From the NCBI GenBank assembly GCA_001600495.1, contig BCKE01000080.1, positions 1 to 61,355 on the forward strand: a stretch of 61,355 bases of DNA, written 5' to 3'. Origin of the DNA: Pilasporangium apinafurcum (taxonomy: Eukaryota; Oomycota; Peronosporomycetes; Pythiales; Pythiaceae). Positions 29,990 to 39,280 of the stretch are shown one piece after another; position 1 is the first letter of the stretch, and every line of letters starts with the position of its first letter. A program made the position numbers and the translations under genes. The notes below the pieces were generated by a model. That model did no database searches. It was not told the DNA's origin and saw only the letters and a list, made by a program, of their open reading frames with translations.

Positions 29990-31532
29990 ATGGACGATCC
30001 TGTGGAAGTGAAGGAAGAAAGTGGAAAGCGACTCAAACGGAAAGCTGCCGAAGCCAATCTATCTGATAGTGTACAACAATCTCAGCGGGTGCGCGTTGAC
30101 AAAGCGTTCCCCAGCAGTGTTCACGAGTTCGCACGGAAGAACTGCCCCCGAGCTCTTACCCGCGAGGAAAAAATCGACATAGTTCTGTTCCAAGCGCATT
30201 TTCGGCATGAATTTGAGGAGACAAGAAAAAAGATTGCGGCTAGTCGCACTCAGCAGTCAGCGAAAGCTATGGTTAAAGTGGCTACAATCCTGAAGCGAAA
30301 GAAAGACCTGGTTGGTGATGTGTGATGTAACTACATCAACCAGCAGCAAGTACCACAACACGATCCCCCTGCAAATAGAGGTACTAGGCCCACCCTTGTC
30401 CCTAAGGCAAGGGCGGTAGAAACTAGCGTGCAGACTTTTCTTCGAGAGAAGCGTATAATGCAGGAATGAGTCGTGGCTAAAGATGTTATGGATCATCTTG
30501 TTCAGTGTGGCTATGTATCAAATGAAAATCCAAGCGCTACGCTTCGCTCTGTGCAGCGTTACCTTCTTCGAAAGGACTATCGTAGAGGCAAGAAGAAGGG
30601 GACCATTCATTATCGACTACGGAAAGAAAACCTACTACTCAGAGATTCGTACGTTCGACGCGCTATCAAGCTGGAGAGTGATGAGAATAGGCGGATTGTC
30701 TACATAGACGAAAGCTACGTCGCTAAAAAATTATAGCCGCCATGAAGACTCCATCTATGATCCTAATGATGAACAAGACCTCACTACCGTAGTATCACAT
30801 AAAGAGCAACGCTATTGTTTCATAAGTGTAATCATTTCGGCTGACCAATCTATCCCAAATAGCCAACAGAGCGAATATCAACGCGCGCATTCCATGATGG
30901 ATACACTTGATATATTTGAAGGTGGAAAGCGCCAAACCAAAGACTACCATAATATATTTGATCATATCTACTTTGTTGGCTGGATGAAAAAGTTATTGGA
31001 CGTCCTATGATCGAGGAATGTGACAAGTGCTGTAATAATCATGGACAACACAATATATCATAAAGTTCTGTCCGAGGGCGTCCCGTGTAGAAGCAATAGT
31101 AAGGCAGCAATGCGTGACGTGTGCAAGAGGTTCAATATTGAGTTTGAGGAGTCTGAGTTATGGAACAAACTGGAAAAGTTCATACAGGAAAGGGTACAAC
31201 CTACAATTTGTGAAATGGCTAAACGTGAGGGGCACAAAGTATTGTTTACTCCACTACATCATTCTAATCTGCAGCCAACTGAAACGGTCTGGGCAATTGT
31301 GAATGGTACTATTGATCGCCAGTATTCTACTTCAACGACATTCAAGGATGTACTTGTTAGGCTGAAGCCTGCATTTAAGTCGTTATCGACTCGAAGCGTG
31401 GAGGGGTGCATCAAAAAAGCAAACGAGTGTCTGAAAAATCTGTACGAACACATAATTACTCTAGAAGCTTGTGATGATGAAGATGATGCATATAGTAACT
31501 CGGATATTGATCTCGATTCGTCTGGAGGATGA
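29990..31532 (+). mobile_element. Tc1/mariner-like transposase gene, broken by stops and frameshifts
   Basis: The frame starts at an ATG (29990) and runs to a TGA at 30323-30325, then continues in the same frame past a second TGA near 30466 to a DNA-binding region and the catalytic motif RIVYIDESYV with the first Asp. A shift at the A6 run near 30725 moves the frame to NYSRHEDSIYDPNDEQ, the expected continuation. A later shift near 30960 precedes VIIMDNTIYHK (second Asp) and SNLQPTETVWAIVNG (third acidic residue, Glu), and an acidic C-terminus closes at 31532. All three catalytic positions survive, but two in-frame stops and at least two frameshifts make it inactive. Confidence 0.75.
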
Positions 31533-31676
31533 ACTAGACGACTAGTATAGTGAAAGTAAGTTTAAATTTAGTGTCGATTTTTTTGTGTTTGAATTATGCT
31601 TATAGTCGAGTGTGTGCTTGCCTGACAAAAAAATGTGGACCACTCTAAATGTATATAGCTTTTTGCTATTGCAAAA

Positions 31677-31702
31677 CCGGTATCTCACCGATCTGATACC
31701 GG
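31677..31702. promoter_or_regulatory. Perfect 8-base palindromic arms upstream of the proteasome gene
   Basis: CCGGTATC is followed 10 bases later by GATACCGG. It lies 115 bases before the likely start codon at 31817, so it could be a regulatory site of that gene or a terminal remnant of the preceding transposon. The rest of 31533-31816 shows nothing else. Confidence 0.3.
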
Positions 31703-31816
31703 CCATGCTTGGTGTCCTCTAAAAGGGTGTTTTCCAGAAGAAAGATCCTCCCTGTCGAGACGACTAAGGAAGGAGCTGCTCGACAAGAAGGAGAAGAAGC
31801 GACAGAAACGCGAATC

Positions 31817-33290
31817 ATGGCAGGGAAGGGCGAGTGTCAGACAACAAACACGAAGGATTATGATAACGAAGAAGACGATCTCTTAGCTGGACCACAATCA
31901 GTGCTGGACGAGGGTGATATCGCGCTGCTGAAAACCTACGGATTGGGACCGTACACGCGTGTGATCAAACAGGTTGAGGACGATATCAAGAAGGCGCAGA
32001 CTGCTGTGAATGATCTTATCGGGATCAAAGAAAGCGATACGGGGCTTAGTTTGCCGAGTCAATGGGATCTCGTGAGTGACAAGCAGATGATGCAGGAAGA
32101 ACAACCGTTGCAGGTTGCACGGTGCACGAAGATCATCAACGCTGGCGAGGAAGACGCCAAGTACATGATCAATGTGAAGCAGATCGCCAAGTTTGTCGTT
32201 GGGTTGGGTGAGAAAGTGGCACCTACGGATATTGAAGAAGGGATGCGCGTTGGTGTGGACCGCACCAAGTACTCGATTCAGATTCCACTACCACCAAAGA
32301 TCGATCCTACAGTTTCTTTGATGGTATGATCCATCCAATGGGTTTGTATGCTATATTGTGGGCAAATAATCTAATTATCTGTGTGTTATACGATATGTAG
32401 ACCGTGGAAGACAAACCTGATGTGACATATGATGATGTTGGTGGTGCCAAAGACGCGCTGGAGAAACTGCGTGAGGTCGTGGAGTTGCCATTGTTGCACC
32501 CAGAACGCTTTGTCAACTTGGGTATCGATCCACCAAAGGGAGTACTGTTGTATGGACCTCCTGGCACGGGCAAGACTTTGTCTGCGCGTGCGGTGGCAAA
32601 CCGAACGGACGCATGTTTCATTCGTGTGATCGGCAGTGAATTAGTGCAGAAATACGTTGGTGAAGGTGCACGTATGGTGCGTGAATTGTTTACGATGGCT
32701 CGGTCGAAGAAAGCCTGTATCGTGTTTTTTGATGAAGTCGATGCGATTGGTGGTGCCAGAAGCAGTTCGGTGAGTTGTTAGATGTCTGGTTATGTCGTAT
32801 ACAACACTAGTGTTCGCTGAACCAACTTATGCATATGCGTAATTAGGAAGAAGGAGGGACAGATAACGAGGTGCAGCGCACAATGCTGCAAATCGTTACG
32901 GAACTTGATGGTTTCGATCCACGCGGCAATATCAAGGTGCTCATGGCGACGAATCGACCCGATACGCTCGATCCGGCACTCATGCGTCCCGGTCGATTGG
33001 ATCGCAAGGTGGAATTCCATTTGCCCGAGCTGGAGGGACGAACACAGATTTTGAAGATTCATGCTAAAAGCATGAATTGTGATCGCGGTATTCGCTTTGA
33101 GCTCATTGCGCGGCTCTGCCCAAACACGACCGGTGCGGAATTGCGCAGTGTGTGCACGGAAGCTGGCATGTTTGCCATTCGTGCACGACGAAAGTCGGTG
33201 AGTGAGAAGGATTTCTTGGAATCGGTCAACAAGGTCGTCAAAGGATATCAAAAATTTTCGTCAACACCAAAGTACATGGTCTACAACTAG
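31817..33290 (+). CDS. RPT1: 26S proteasome regulatory subunit 7 (ATPase Rpt1)
   Basis: Three exons, 31817-32323, 32401-32769 and 32847-33290, join in frame across GT-AG introns of 77 bases each to give 439 residues, close to the usual 433. The protein has the Rpt1 N-terminal helix and OB region ([37 protein letters not shown]), the AAA core with Walker A GPPGTGKT (about residues 221-228), Walker B VFFDEVD, the second region of homology ([20 protein letters not shown]) and the C-terminal KYMVYN. As part of the 19S base ring, it unfolds ubiquitinated substrates for the 20S core. Frames upstream to 31709 lack an ATG, so I chose the ATG at 31817. Confidence 0.95.
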
Positions 33291-33606
33291 AAAAATAATA
33301 CCAAAAAATGCAAGTGGAAAGCCAAGGCAGATGCATGAAGGAAGATGGTGTAGCGAATCAACGAACTCAATATGGGAGGAAAGGTGCCATTCTACTCCAT
33401 CCACATATTTCCTTATAGCTCATTTGTTAAATGGTTTTAGGGTATTTTGTGACGCTTGGCAAAGATAAAAATAATCACACGACATTTTCTACTCACAGAG
33501 ACTCGGTCTATGGTGTGCTGGAAATAGCTCATTTCCCGCTTGGCAGTTAGTCACTCGGAAATCTTGCATTGCATCCAAGCTGCGTGCGTTCAGTCCTGTT
33601 CGCGTC
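33291..33606. other. Spacer between Rpt1 and the permease
   Basis: It contains the 3' end of the proteasome gene and the promoter region of the permease. At 33527-33543 GCTCATTTCCCGCTTGG resembles the oomycete Inr element; see the separate entry. Confidence 0.4.
33527..33543 (+). promoter_or_regulatory. Oomycete-type initiator element
   Basis: GCTCATTTCCCGCTTGG matches the Inr half of the oomycete core promoter (GCTCATTYYNCA), with a weaker match downstream. It ends 63 bases before the permease start codon. Confidence 0.45.
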
Positions 33607-35718
33607 ATGCCTTCCAATGCTGTGGCAGCAGCCCGGCCATCCACGATTACATCGCTCGACAGCATTCAACGCGCCATGGTGCTCTCAACAAGAAGACCCG
33701 CGAAAAAGAGCGAGCGCTATCAACCGAATAAGTGGGACATTTGGATGCTTGGTATGGCGATTGGGTTGGGCGGGCAGTACTTCAGTTGGAATGACGGCTT
33801 GAAAGGTGGACTCTACACATTTTTGATCAACTATTTCCTCGTGGGTTTTGCCTACATTGCACTATGCTGTTGCACTTCGGAAATTACAGGCGCGTTACCA
33901 TTTGCAGGTGGCGCGTATGGATTATCTCGTTGTACATTGGGATTCTACGCTGGCTTCATTATTGGTTGTGCAGAGGCAATTGAGTACATCATTTACGTCT
34001 CGACTTCCGTACTAGCGTTGGCCGATATGATCGCTGAGATCAACCCGTCGCTATCCGATTTACAACCATTGTTTGCTGTCCTTTTCTATTGCAGCGCACT
34101 GTATTTTCATATCCGTGGGGACTACATTTTCTGGAAATGGAATTTCGCAATCGGCATGTTGTCGCTCTTTTTCGTAGTCTTGTACTGCGTGGGGTCGTTA
34201 AAGAAAATTGATTTCTCATCCAATGCCGACATAGACCCAAACGACCGGTTTGTCGATGGAATGGTTGGTTTCATGACTTCGTTGCCACTCGCATGCTGGT
34301 TCTTTGTGGGGGTTGAAGCACTCAATCTCGCCAGTGATGACGTCGTACGCCCAGAAATCACCATCCCATTCGCACAGGTATCCTGTATCTTGGTGTTATT
34401 CAGTGTGGGGATCGTCGTCTTTTTTGTTACGGTTTCTCTACCGCCGCAAGGCATCAACGAAATCGCCAAAGTCACGGCGCCATTTAACAACGGCTTTCAT
34501 TTGCTATTCAACATTTCCACAGCATCGGCGACGCTGTTCTCAATTCCGGCGATGTATGCAACAACATTTGGGTTCATGTGGGGGTACGGTAAACTCATCA
34601 GCGCCATGGCGACCTCCAAGCTTTTGCCTCCTTTCCTGGCAAAAAATCACCCAAAGTATGGCACACCGTTCAACGCCGTACTGTTTGGATCGGTCGTGAG
34701 TTATTTCATATGTCTTTTGGTGTGCTATGTGCGCGTGATAGACACATATCTGTACAGCATTTGTATCGGAGCCGCGTTCATGGGGTATGCCGCGCAATGT
34801 ATCGGGTATATTTCGCTTAAGATCAACTACCCGAGCATCAAGAGCAGTTCATTCCATAGTCCATTTGGAATTTATGGCGCAATCTATTCATTGATCATTT
34901 GGTCATTGGGAATCGTTTCGGTCATAGGATTCCAGGATAACGACGGCGTAGATGTGACGACACTCGTGGTGATTATCCTTTTACTCACGGTGTTTTACTT
35001 TATATACGCGACTTCTCGACAGACGCTTTCTACTCAGGAGCATAAAGTGTTTTTGTCAGCGCATATCATGAAGTTTCGACGCAAGAAATCACATCAATTT
35101 ATCCGAGTTCATCACGCTGATAGCACGGCAATCCGATTGAAACCGCTACGAAGATTGAACTCGATGCCGATCAAACCAATTTCTGTGCCTCGATTGTCCT
35201 TCCACCACCCGCACCATAGTCACAAAAGTGCATTCGTGAAAGAAGAAGATGCGATTCTGAAGTTACCGATCCCAAAGCCATTGGATGATGCTTCACCGTT
35301 CCATCGGCAGTTTTGCAAGAACGACTTGGAGCTCTATGATCTGTTCCTAGATGACAATTTCAGTGGGCGGTACTTCAACCTCCATGAGCTTTTCGCTGAG
35401 GATAATTACGACTCGGTTTGGAACAAGGATGTAACAGAAGAAGATAAAGATGACGGGAAACCGATAGAGAGGGCTAACGCTGATGACGGCAGCGAGGGTG
35501 ACGAGGAGCGTTCAGTGGTATCAGGTAACACTGAAAAAGACAAGTTGCAGGTTGAAGAAGTCAAAGACGAAGACGAAACCCTGGCAGATGCAATGTTGCC
35601 AGGAGCAGAAGAAGCAACGACTAGCCATCTAGTAGATACTGTTGCTGATGATTCAGATTTAACCTACGATTCCTCATCACAAGAAGAAGAGCAATATGAC
35701 ACAGAAGAAAAAATGTAA
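33607..35718 (+). CDS. APC-family amino-acid/polyamine permease with acidic tail
   Basis: The 703-residue protein has about 12 hydrophobic segments between residues 45 and 475 and the features of the APC superfamily: a first helix with GMAIGLGGQYFSWN (the glycine-rich substrate-site break) and a following loop E-I-x-G-A-L-P-F-A-G-G-A-Y-G-L-S, as in ethanolamine/amino-acid permeases. The final 230 residues are a cytoplasmic tail, first basic and His-rich and then strongly acidic, that is not part of the transporter fold. It should move amino acids or related amines across the plasma membrane or an inner membrane. No intron is seen. A second ATG at codon 24 could also be the start. Confidence 0.85.
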   Translation: MPSNAVAAARPSTITSLDSIQRAMVLSTRRPAKKSERYQPNKWDIWMLGMAIGLGGQYFSWNDGLKGGLYTFLINYFLVGFAYIALCCCTSEITGALPFAGGAYGLSRCTLGFYAGFIIGCAEAIEYIIYVSTSVLALADMIAEINPSLSDLQPLFAVLFYCSALYFHIRGDYIFWKWNFAIGMLSLFFVVLYCVGSLKKIDFSSNADIDPNDRFVDGMVGFMTSLPLACWFFVGVEALNLASDDVVRPEITIPFAQVSCILVLFSVGIVVFFVTVSLPPQGINEIAKVTAPFNNGFHLLFNISTASATLFSIPAMYATTFGFMWGYGKLISAMATSKLLPPFLAKNHPKYGTPFNAVLFGSVVSYFICLLVCYVRVIDTYLYSICIGAAFMGYAAQCIGYISLKINYPSIKSSSFHSPFGIYGAIYSLIIWSLGIVSVIGFQDNDGVDVTTLVVIILLLTVFYFIYATSRQTLSTQEHKVFLSAHIMKFRRKKSHQFIRVHHADSTAIRLKPLRRLNSMPIKPISVPRLSFHHPHHSHKSAFVKEEDAILKLPIPKPLDDASPFHRQFCKNDLELYDLFLDDNFSGRYFNLHELFAEDNYDSVWNKDVTEEDKDDGKPIERANADDGSEGDEERSVVSGNTEKDKLQVEEVKDEDETLADAMLPGAEEATTSHLVDTVADDSDLTYDSSSQEEEQYDTEEKM

Positions 35719-36163
35719 ACAGCATCAAAGCACATATCATTTTAGAAATACAGCGCTTTATTTAGATATGGATACATTTTTCTTATTAGCAACGAGTATT
35801 CTGAATTTTTTCTTATCAAAACATATTTCTAACTTCTTCAGCCTCCGTAAACTACCGGTTACTATCCGAAATTTATTCAATGCAAAAGCTATGGTAATAT
35901 ACCTTGTATTTCTAGGATTATTCCGTCAGTATACTGAGTATACGGATATTAATTCTTTTCACAAATCGTATACTGCGTTACAAGGCTGGCTAACGATATT
36001 TTTATTGTTGGTAATTTATAATTTTCCGGCCATCGTGTTCTTTTCTTCCGTTTCTTTTTCTTCTCTACCAGACCTCCTTCTTTTTGTTGTTCTCACTTAA
36101 GTTAGGAACATCCTAAGACGCACCCACCCACCAAACCTTGAGTTCTTCGACCGTCGGTAAAAG
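35719..36163. other. Spacer between permease and Rab gene
   Basis: AT-rich. The 134-codon plus-strand frame at 35696-36100 is hydrophobic but has no recognisable domain and overlaps the permease end, so I do not call it a gene. Confidence 0.4.
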
Positions 36164-36990
36164 ATGGACGACGTTGGACTGGACCGGAAGATAGTGATCG
36201 TGGGCGCCACAGACGTCGGCAAAACCTCCATCACGATGCGCTACTGCCATGGAAGCTTTTCCACACCCACGTCTGCGACGATCGGTGCGTCGTTTCTCCA
36301 GAAACGTGTCATCGTCACTGGTGAAAATTCGGTCCGACGTAAGATGACGCTGCAGATTTGGGATACTGCCGGTCAGGAGCGTTTTCGATCGATGGCACCA
36401 ATGTACTACCGAAATGCCAAAGCTGCGATTTTGGTATTTGATCTGCAGAACGAAACAAGCTTTGAAAAAATCAAAGAGTGGCTCCAAGGTGCGTAATCAT
36501 AGACGTATAGATCCAATCACTCAATTGGATATGTGCTGAGCTGTTCGCTGATGCTGCTGTTGTTTGTATGTCTGATATGAACAGACTTGCGCCATCACGT
36601 GGGTGATGATATAGGTATAGTAGATTGATAGATTATCACTTCTGCGCTTGAGTTTTGACTAACTGGGTCGGATTGGCCATTACAGTAATAGCGGTGGTGG
36701 GCAATAAAAGTGATCGGCCAGCGAGTGTAGATTTCGCGAATGCCCAGCAATTCGCCAAAGAGATTGGCGCATTAGTGTTTAAAACGAGTGCGAAAACTGG
36801 TGAAGGTGTACAGGAGCTCTTTGAAGGTGTAGCGTCACAGTTGCTGAAGAAGCACGAACAAGAAGAGCGATTCCGTGGGCGAGAGAATTCGCATTCGAAT
36901 GGCAGTCAGAATTCTTATGGATATGGAGACAGCAGTCCGATTATTCTCAACTCATCTGGCAATAAAGGCGCCAAGTCATCTTGCTGTTAA
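36164..36990 (+). CDS. Rab5-type small GTPase, with a 30-base micro-exon
   Basis: Exons 36164-36488, 36585-36614 and 36686-36990 join in frame to 219 residues. The middle exon is only 30 bases; it supplies LRHHVGDDI between two introns of 96 and 71 bases, and without it the G-domain would be incomplete. The sequence shows the P-loop GATDVGKT, switch-I Thr in TIGASF, WDTAGQERFRSM, GNKSD and TSAKTG nucleotide-binding motifs, and a C-terminal SSCC for double geranylgeranylation. The switch regions and C-terminus place it in the Rab5/Rab22 group, which acts on early endosomes. The exact subgroup is not certain. Confidence 0.9.
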
Positions 36991-37621
36991 CTAGTCTTTT
37001 GTTTTATTAGAGAGGTTGACAGAGAGTGATCACGTCGAACGTGGCGTTCGTTGATGGCGATTAGTTTTTTCGTAGGTTGATTGTGGAGGTTTCTATTTTT
37101 TCAATATAAATGGCTGTGTTCCCGTTTTCATTATTTGTCCGCTACTTGAAGAGGGTATACAATAGTAGAGTAGTGATTAGTTGTGTTGTCTTTGGATACA
37201 TGAGCATATTTTGAGGGATATCACATATCGAAGGCATCAATGGCTGCGTGGAATCTAGCCTGGATAGTGATGCGAATGAAAATTTGGCTTCAACCTGCAT
37301 GTCAATCATGCTCCAATTACGCTGTCTGATATCAGATGTACAAGCAAAACGGATGTCTAGCTACTACTGGCGCTGGCCGCTTCATTTCATCTTGCAATCT
37401 ACTTCCACACACAACAGCGAACACTCCAATCACAAAGGCAAGGAAGCACACAATCTTTTTCATTTTTTTTCACTTTTTTTTGTATTGATGCTTGGACTCA
37501 TGTTGCTATCGACCATTTCAAGTTGTGAGGTGTAGCGTGTTTTTCCTTTTGTACGGGCAAACGTAGGAGGAAAGAGCATCCGAAGAGGAGAAGCTGATGC
37601 GACCTGCAATGGTGTAGCAAT
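36991..37621. other. Spacer between convergent Rab and OSCP genes
   Basis: This is the 3' flank of both genes. The 95-codon frame at 37248-37535 has no domain and I do not call it. A poly-T stretch near 37460-37480 is present. Confidence 0.4.
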
Positions 37622-38305
37622 TTACTGACTCGTGTTGGCTAATAAGGTGTTGATCTTGTCGATCTTGGTCGCCAACGACAGATCGATGAAGTAGTTGCCG
37701 ATTTGCACCTTCAAGCCACCAAGGATTTCCGGGTCCACGACCGCTTCTAGCAGCAACGTCTCGCCCTTTTGGATACGACCACCGAGCGCCTTCTTCACCT
37801 GGTCCAATTGCGCCTTGGTCAATGGGTCAGCCGAAGTTACCTTGGCTTGCACTTCGCCACGGTATGCGGCCATCAGCTGCTTGTAGGTGGCAATGACACC
37901 AGCGGCCTCAGGGAGACGGCCGTTTTCCGCCAACACTTCGAATAAACCCGCCACAGGCTTGGAGAACTTGCCCTGTTCCATGACCTTCGAGATATCTTCC
38001 TTCTTAGACGCACGGGCAATCGTGGGGTCCTTCAGGAAAGCAGCAAAGTTGGGCTCCTTCTTGATAGTTTCTTCGATGAGCACCAATTCCTTCTCGACGG
38101 CTTCCAACGTGTTCTGCTTGGAGGCCACACTGTAGAGCGCGTTGGCGTAACGTGCGTGGATACCAAACAATTGCAGCTTTGGTTGCGTCATTTCACCAAA
38201 CCCGCCGAGTTCCTGCACTTCCTTGGGGATACCCGTGGCGAAAGCACGAGCAGCCGACTGTGGGGCGGCACGGCGCGCAGCGTTCTTCAACGATGAAGCC
38301 AGCAT
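37622..38305 (-). CDS. ATP5O: Mitochondrial ATP synthase OSCP (delta) subunit
   Basis: The 227-residue protein starts MLASSLKNAARRAAPQSAAR, an Arg/Ala-rich mitochondrial targeting signal. The body matches the OSCP/bacterial delta family: LFGIHARYANALYSVASKQN at the start, a helical middle (KDPTIARASKKEDI), and a C-terminal region with VDPEILGGLKVQIGNYFIDL, the family's most conserved signature (D-P-x-I-x-G-G). OSCP joins the peripheral stalk to the F1 head of the F-type ATP synthase in the inner mitochondrial membrane. The open frame extends 20 codons upstream, but the ATG at 38305 gives the normal length and targeting signal. Confidence 0.95.
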   Translation of the reverse strand: MLASSLKNAARRAAPQSAARAFATGIPKEVQELGGFGEMTQPKLQLFGIHARYANALYSVASKQNTLEAVEKELVLIEETIKKEPNFAAFLKDPTIARASKKEDISKVMEQGKFSKPVAGLFEVLAENGRLPEAAGVIATYKQLMAAYRGEVQAKVTSADPLTKAQLDQVKKALGGRIQKGETLLLEAVVDPEILGGLKVQIGNYFIDLSLATKIDKINTLLANTSQ

Positions 38306-38669
38306 ATTTCTATCCAAATAGCATTTGCACGAATCGAGTGTTAAGATTTTGCAGCAATTAACCAATCAGTTAGGAATCATTAAGAGTAAAATGGGTATAA
38401 ACGACAGAGAAATGCATGGCACACACGTCGATGTGCCAACTAGTGCATCTACATCTCTGCATTCCACCGAAAACGCCCATGCAAACAGCGCCACCATCTT
38501 ACCTCGTTCTTCTCTCGGCTGTTTGAGGAGCTACTGGACTGCTCCCCCAAGCCACGCGCTCCTCGCCTCAGAAACCAGTCACAATTCGAGGTTTTATTGA
38601 CTAGTCAACAAGGTTATTTAATAAGTTGTATAAATTGATAACCTGTATATAAGTTTAACAGCAATACAG
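38306..38669. other. Spacer between OSCP and TFIIA gamma
   Basis: Promoter side of the OSCP gene and downstream of TFIIA gamma. No gene is recognised. Confidence 0.4.
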
Positions 38670-39098
38670 CTATCGAGATGTATTTGTAGAGGTCGGTGTT
38701 GAGTGATGGAGCTTGACTAATATGTCCACTTGCTCTAGTTTCTCTTGTTCTTTGTCTGCATTGGGGTTTACTTGTGGAGGATGGAGATCAACGACCGCAT
38801 GATCCATTTTTAAATCATGTGGACCCAGACTGGCGTGGATGGTCCACTTATCCATATATCGATTGAATGACTGGACTTGGCCCTGGATCTCAAGCGACTG
38901 ATGTGTGAACACTGCCTGTGGTGCATCTTCGTGTTCATGCGCTTGTGCTTTCACTCGCATTGCTGTCTTTAGTTCGTCACGCATAATTTCATCAAAAATC
39001 CCAAATATTTGATCACCATCTACAGTCGTTGAAGCTTCTAGTTCCTGCAGTACATCCGCTAATGCACGGCCCAATATCGTCGGACGGTATTCCTCCAT
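38670..39098 (-). CDS. Transcription factor IIA small (gamma) subunit
   Basis: The 142-residue protein has the two-part layout of the TFIIA gamma family: an N-terminal helical domain (YRPTILGRALADVLQEL, then an Ile-Phe-Asp-x-I-M helix) and a C-terminal beta-barrel strand pair (IQGQVQSFNRYMDKWTIHAS) in the position of the human R-G-x-L-x-T-Y-R-F-C-D-N-V-W-T-F. The residue match is moderate, typical of this fast-changing family in oomycetes. TFIIA gamma pairs with the large TFIIA subunits and stabilises TBP at promoters. The tail after residue 112 is hydrophilic. It starts 182 bases from the divergent exosome gene. Confidence 0.75.
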   Translation of the reverse strand: MEEYRPTILGRALADVLQELEASTTVDGDQIFGIFDEIMRDELKTAMRVKAQAHEHEDAPQAVFTHQSLEIQGQVQSFNRYMDKWTIHASLGPHDLKMDHAVVDLHPPQVNPNADKEQEKLEQVDILVKLHHSTPTSTNTSR

Positions 39099-39280
39099 TT
39101 TCCAAACTGCTAGCTGTTAAACGCGGACACTCGAAATAGTGACTATTAGTTCGATAGTGACAATCATCAAGATTGGATTATTCGTACTTAATCGAAGAAT
39201 CTCGTCACCAATCGTAGCTCTTGGCGGTTGAATCATCATCGATCGCACAGTAAAGCAAGGAAGCGCTCGACTTGCTCAGC
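39099..39280. promoter_or_regulatory. Divergent promoter region (TFIIA gamma / EXOSC9)
   Basis: Only 182 bases separate the start codons of the two divergent genes, so they must share or overlap promoters. Both products act in RNA polymerase II output or RNA processing. I see no clear Inr consensus. Confidence 0.5.

Noticed and set aside
35696-36100. Hydrophobic 134-codon frame after the permease
   Set aside because: Overlaps the permease end, AT-rich composition, likely random hydrophobic translation.
37248-37535. 95-codon open frame between Rab and OSCP
   Set aside because: No domain, poor start context, and it lies in the 3' flank of two convergent genes.
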